Part shown: piece by piece, positions 61,685 through 64,000 of the stretch | How the letters are laid out: each line of letters opens with the position of its first letter | Numbering within the stretch: position 1 is the first letter of the stretch | Assembly: GCF_014656075.1 (NCBI RefSeq) | Contig: NZ_BNBS01000025.1 | Span: 1 to 64,000, forward strand | Origin: Streptomyces hydrogenans | Lineage (GTDB): Bacteria; Actinomycetota; Actinomycetes; Streptomycetales; Streptomycetaceae | Direction of reading: 5' to 3' | DNA length: 64,000 nucleotides | Program-made: the position numbers and the translations under genes | Notes under the pieces: generated by a model | What the model saw: the letters and a program-made list of their open reading frames with translations, nothing else | Databases searched by the model: none | Told to the model about the DNA's origin: nothing

Positions 61685-62487
61685 CGGGCCCCCGCCCGGC
61701 GGGGGACGGGGACGCCGAGGACCCGGTCCTTCAGGGCCGGGAACTCCTCGCGGATCGCGGCCGGCTTGGCCGGGTCCAGGACGACCCGCAGGACCTCCTC
61801 GTCGGGGCCCGCCTCGGCGAGGATCTCGCCCCAGGGGTCGACGACCAGCGAGTGCCCGGCCTGCTCGACGCCCGCGTGGGTGCCGGCCGTGCCGCAGGCG
61901 AGGACGTACGCCTGGTTCTCGACGGCCCGGGCCCGGGCGAGGAGCCGCCAGTGGCCGCGGCGGGCGGCGGGCCAGCCGGCGGGGACGACGAAGGCTTCGG
62001 CGCCGGCGTCGACGAGGCCCCGGAAGAGTTCGGGGAAGCGCAGGTCGTAGCAGGTGCCGACGCCGACGGTGAGGTGCGGCAGGTCGAAGGTGACCAGGTC
62101 CTCGCCGGCGGCCATGAGGACCGCCTCGCCCTTGTCGAAGCCGAAGCGGTGGATCTTGCGGTAGGAGGCGGCGAGCTCGCCGTCGGGGGAGAAGACGAGC
62201 GAGGTGTTGTAGAGGGCGCCGCCGACGGCCTCGACGAAGGAACCCGCGTGCAGCCAGACCTCGGCGTCCCGGGCGGCGGCCGCCATGGCGTCGTAGGTGG
62301 GGCCGTGGAGGGGTTCCGACTCGGGCCCGAAGAGGTCGGCCGCGAAGGCGCCCACGGGCCACAGTTCGGGGAGGACGACGAGGTCCGCGGCCCCGCGCTC
62401 CTCCCGTACGAGGCGGGCCGCGCGGGCCCGCCGGTCGGCGACCGGTTCGTCCGGGTCTACCGCGATCTGGATCAGCGAGGCGCGCAC
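61681..62487 (-). CDS. Nitrilase-family carbon-nitrogen hydrolase (268 aa)
   Basis: GTG start at 62487. The catalytic Glu-Lys-Cys triad is visible: DLVVLPELWPVGAF (Glu), SYRKIHRFGFDKGE (Lys) and VGTCYDLRFPELFRGL (Cys). The downstream RARAVENQAYVLACGTAG block is typical. Members hydrolyse amides or omega-amides; this size fits amidase- or deaminated-glutathione-amidase-like enzymes. The stop overlaps the SMI1 ATG, making a coupled pair. A candidate divergent promoter lies upstream. Confidence 0.9.
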   Translation of the reverse strand: MRASLIQIAVDPDEPVADRRARAARLVREERGAADLVVLPELWPVGAFAADLFGPESEPLHGPTYDAMAAAARDAEVWLHAGSFVEAVGGALYNTSLVFSPDGELAASYRKIHRFGFDKGEAVLMAAGEDLVTFDLPHLTVGVGTCYDLRFPELFRGLVDAGAEAFVVPAGWPAARRGHWRLLARARAVENQAYVLACGTAGTHAGVEQAGHSLVVDPWGEILAEAGPDEEVLRVVLDPAKPAAIREEFPALKDRVLGVPVPRRAGAR

Positions 62488-62504
62488 ACTACCACCGTCC
62501 TGGC

Positions 62505-62532
62505 GTTGAAGCCGTCAACACCGGCCTACGAT
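62505..62532 (+). promoter_or_regulatory. Candidate promoter of the MDMPI-family gene
   Basis: TACGAT (62527-62532) with GTTGAA 16 bases upstream (62505-62510) in the 163-base divergent gap between the nitrilase and MDMPI genes. The leader would be about 110 bases. Confidence 0.4.
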
Positions 62533-62650
62533 CGTCACACGAAAGCACTGCCGGGGTGCTCCCGGGGAGCGTAACTTAGCGTCCGAGCCTCCCATTCCAC
62601 TGTCGCCCAGTCGTGTTTTCAGCCCGCACCGAAGAACGTCGAGGGGTCCC

Positions 62651-63478
62651 GTGACCGTCCATCCCAGCCTCCAGAACTACGCCGACGCCTGGACCCACTC
62701 CATCGAAGCGATAGCCGAGCTGGTGCAGCCGCTCGTGGAGGGCGAGTGGAACCGCGCGACTCCGTGCCCGGGCTGGTCGGTGCGCGACATCGTGTCCCAT
62801 GTGATCGGCATGGAGACGGAGATGCTCGGGGATCCGCGGCCGATCCACTCGCTCCCCCGCGACCTGTACCACGTGCGCAGTGACTTCGCCCGCTACATGG
62901 AGGTGCAGGTCGACGTCCGCCGGCACCACACGGCGCCGGAGATGACCTCGGAGCTGGAGTACATCCTGATCCGCCGGGCCCGCCAGCTCCGGAACGAGAA
63001 CCGTTCCCCCGAGCACGTCATCCGGGCTCCGCTGGGCGCCGAGCAGACGCTGGAGCAGGGCTACCGGCTGCGGGCCTTCGACACGTGGGTGCACGAGCAG
63101 GACCTGCGGGTCGCGCTGGGGACGCCGGGGAACATCGACTCGCCGGGCGCGCTGGTGGTGCGGGACCTGCTGCTGGAGGCGCTGCCGAAGGTCGTCGCGA
63201 AGGACGCGGGCGCGCCGGCGTCGTCGGCGGTCGTGGTGGACGTGACGGGGCCGGTGGAGTTCCTGCGGACGGTGCGGGTGGACGCGGAGGGGCGGGGTTC
63301 GATCGACGGGGCGCCGTCGCTGGGTCCGGCGGTGACGCTGGCGACGGACTGGGAGACGTACGTCCGGCTGGCCTGCGGCCGGGTCCGGCCGGCCGAGGTG
63401 GCCGACCGGGTCAAGGTGGAGGGCGACCAGGACCTGGCCGGGGCGATCCTCGACCACTTCGCGGTGACGCCGAACTAG
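62651..63478 (+). CDS. Mycothiol-dependent maleylpyruvate-isomerase-fold (MDMPI/DinB) protein (275 aa)
   Basis: GTG start at 62651. The DinB-like four-helix part has the metal ligands in RDIVSHVIGMETEML and TWVHEQDLRVALG, and the ATPCPGWSVRDIV motif. The C-terminal 100 residues are the MDMPI C-terminal domain. Such proteins use mycothiol, or are ligand-binding relatives with no known substrate. Soluble. Confidence 0.85.
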   Translation: MTVHPSLQNYADAWTHSIEAIAELVQPLVEGEWNRATPCPGWSVRDIVSHVIGMETEMLGDPRPIHSLPRDLYHVRSDFARYMEVQVDVRRHHTAPEMTSELEYILIRRARQLRNENRSPEHVIRAPLGAEQTLEQGYRLRAFDTWVHEQDLRVALGTPGNIDSPGALVVRDLLLEALPKVVAKDAGAPASSAVVVDVTGPVEFLRTVRVDAEGRGSIDGAPSLGPAVTLATDWETYVRLACGRVRPAEVADRVKVEGDQDLAGAILDHFAVTPN

Positions 63479-63489
63479 GGAGCGGCGGT

Positions 63490-63612
63490 ATCCGTACGTC
63501 CTCCGGCACGGTGTCCGTACCGGCCTTCGGCGCGGTGTCGGTACGTCCTCCGGCACGGTGTCCGCACGTCCTCCGGCGCGTATCCGTCTGAGCCCCGCCG
63601 CGGTGTCCGTGC
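63490..63612. repeat. Tandem repeat with GTACG / CCTCCGGC units
   Basis: About five imperfect units of CGGTGTCCGTACGTCCTCCG plus GCA, 20-24 bases each. The array fills the 152-base gap between the MDMPI gene and the transporter; non-coding. Confidence 0.75.
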
Positions 63613-63630
63613 CGCCCTCCGCCCCGGTGG

Positions 63631-64000
63631 TCACACCGGTACGTGGACGGCCTCCACGCGGCTGGCGACGAGCCGTTCGCGCTCGCGTCGGTGGGTGCGG
63701 GACTTGAGGCGGAGGATCTGGACGACGCCGAGGGCTTCGAGGACGAAGACCGAGGAGAACGCGATCCGGTAGTCGTCGCCGGTCGCGTCGAGCAGCACGC
63801 CGATGGCGAGCAGCGTCGTCATCGAGGCGACGAAACCACCCATGTTGACGATGCCGGAGGCGGTGCCCTGGCGCTCCGGCGGGTTGGCCGGGCGGGCGAA
63901 GTCGAAGCCGATCATGGACGCCGGTCCGCAGGCCCCGAGGACCAGGCAGAGGGTGACGAGCAGCCACATCGGCGCGTGGTCGCCGGGGTACGCGATCGTG
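63631..64000 (-). CDS. MFS transporter, 3' part only (cut by window end)
   Basis: The frame is open to the window edge; 123 C-terminal codons are seen. Three hydrophobic helices appear: WLLVTLCLVLGACGPASMIGF, GTASGIVNMGGFVASMTTLLAIGVLL and FSSVFVLEALGVVQILRL, with the linking FDFARPANPPERQGTASGI loop of an MFS exporter or sugar/acid transporter, and a basic tail THRRERERL. An ATG at 63969 is not the true start, since coding sense continues upstream (TIAYPGDHAP). Substrate unknown. Confidence 0.85.
   Translation of the reverse strand, partial: TIAYPGDHAPMWLLVTLCLVLGACGPASMIGFDFARPANPPERQGTASGIVNMGGFVASMTTLLAIGVLLDATGDDYRIAFSSVFVLEALGVVQILRLKSRTHRRERERLVASRVEAVHVPV

Overview
The window is chromosomal DNA of a Streptomyces or a very close actinomycete. 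The GC content is very high, codons end almost always in G or C, ribosome sites are GGAGG-like, and ATGA start/stop overlaps are common. Lineage-typical genes are present: a bL37-like 24-residue ribosomal protein, a mycothiol-type maleylpyruvate isomerase fold protein, an Rpf, a SpoIIE/kinase fusion and a TTA codon in a mobile gene. A near-perfect ParB site (parS) at 57,969, with metG, aspS and pirin in the order I remember from the central core of S. coelicolor, suggests a core region not far from oriC. There are no rRNA, tRNA or CRISPR loci and no recognisable antibiotic cluster.

Layout. 140-12,771: a cobalamin (B12) corrin-ring cluster in several short operons on both strands: cobN under a B12 riboswitch, cobG-cobH-cobIJ, cobK, cbiD, cobL-cobM. 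A GNAT enzyme, a hypothetical gene and the tiny bL37 gene lie among them. 12,980-17,028: a 46-residue membrane protein, a two-component flavin monooxygenase pair, a universal stress protein, and a MerR-PP2C fusion regulator with its own MerR-type promoter, opposite a glyoxalase-fold gene. 17,032-26,639: a Drr-type ABC exporter and a series of membrane or exported proteins (small integral proteins, a lipoprotein, a membrane-anchored phosphodiesterase-like enzyme, a FUSC protein, an APC permease). 26,665-30,939: a secreted PhoX phosphatase with a PHO box, divergent from an acidic-repeat von Willebrand A protein. 31,008-33,013: metG and a DoxX protein.

33,117-40,154 is the most distinctive accessory region. 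Three consecutive secreted proteins carry different catalytic heads (EEP nuclease-like, Rpf muralytic, NlpC/P60-like), each fused to exactly five copies of a roughly 50-residue repeat that I read as a five-bladed propeller. Just upstream are a 45-codon exported-peptide gene with a duplicated TIGWD motif, a 90-residue protein and a divergent TrmB/LuxR-type regulator. Two abutting 15-bp repeats sit in front of the peptide's predicted promoter. I propose these form a small peptide-regulator system.

40,315-53,592: aspS, a PAS-GAF-SpoIIE-kinase protein, a metallo-hydrolase, an AI-2E-family permease, a pirin with a large in-frame deletion that removes its iron ligands and the part that in S. coelicolor carries the phiC31 attB, SseB, an acyl-CoA dehydrogenase, an M18 aminopeptidase and an NHL-thioredoxin protein. 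53,593-55,696: an apparent integrative element reduced to a large serine recombinase, with a decayed second copy of the NHL gene's 5' end on its far side. 55,697-64,000: a repeat-bearing surface protein with a DUF4239 protein, parS, a LURP-one-like protein, a transsulfuration-type PLP enzyme, SMI1/KNR4 and nitrilase-family proteins, an MDMPI-fold protein and the 3' part of an MFS transporter cut by the window end.

How it fits together: the left part makes the corrin ring with a mixed aerobic/anaerobic gene set and B12 feedback. The middle exports cell-wall and phosphate-scavenging enzymes. The right part is housekeeping metabolism scarred by site-specific recombination. All functions are inferred from reading the sequence; no database search was run.
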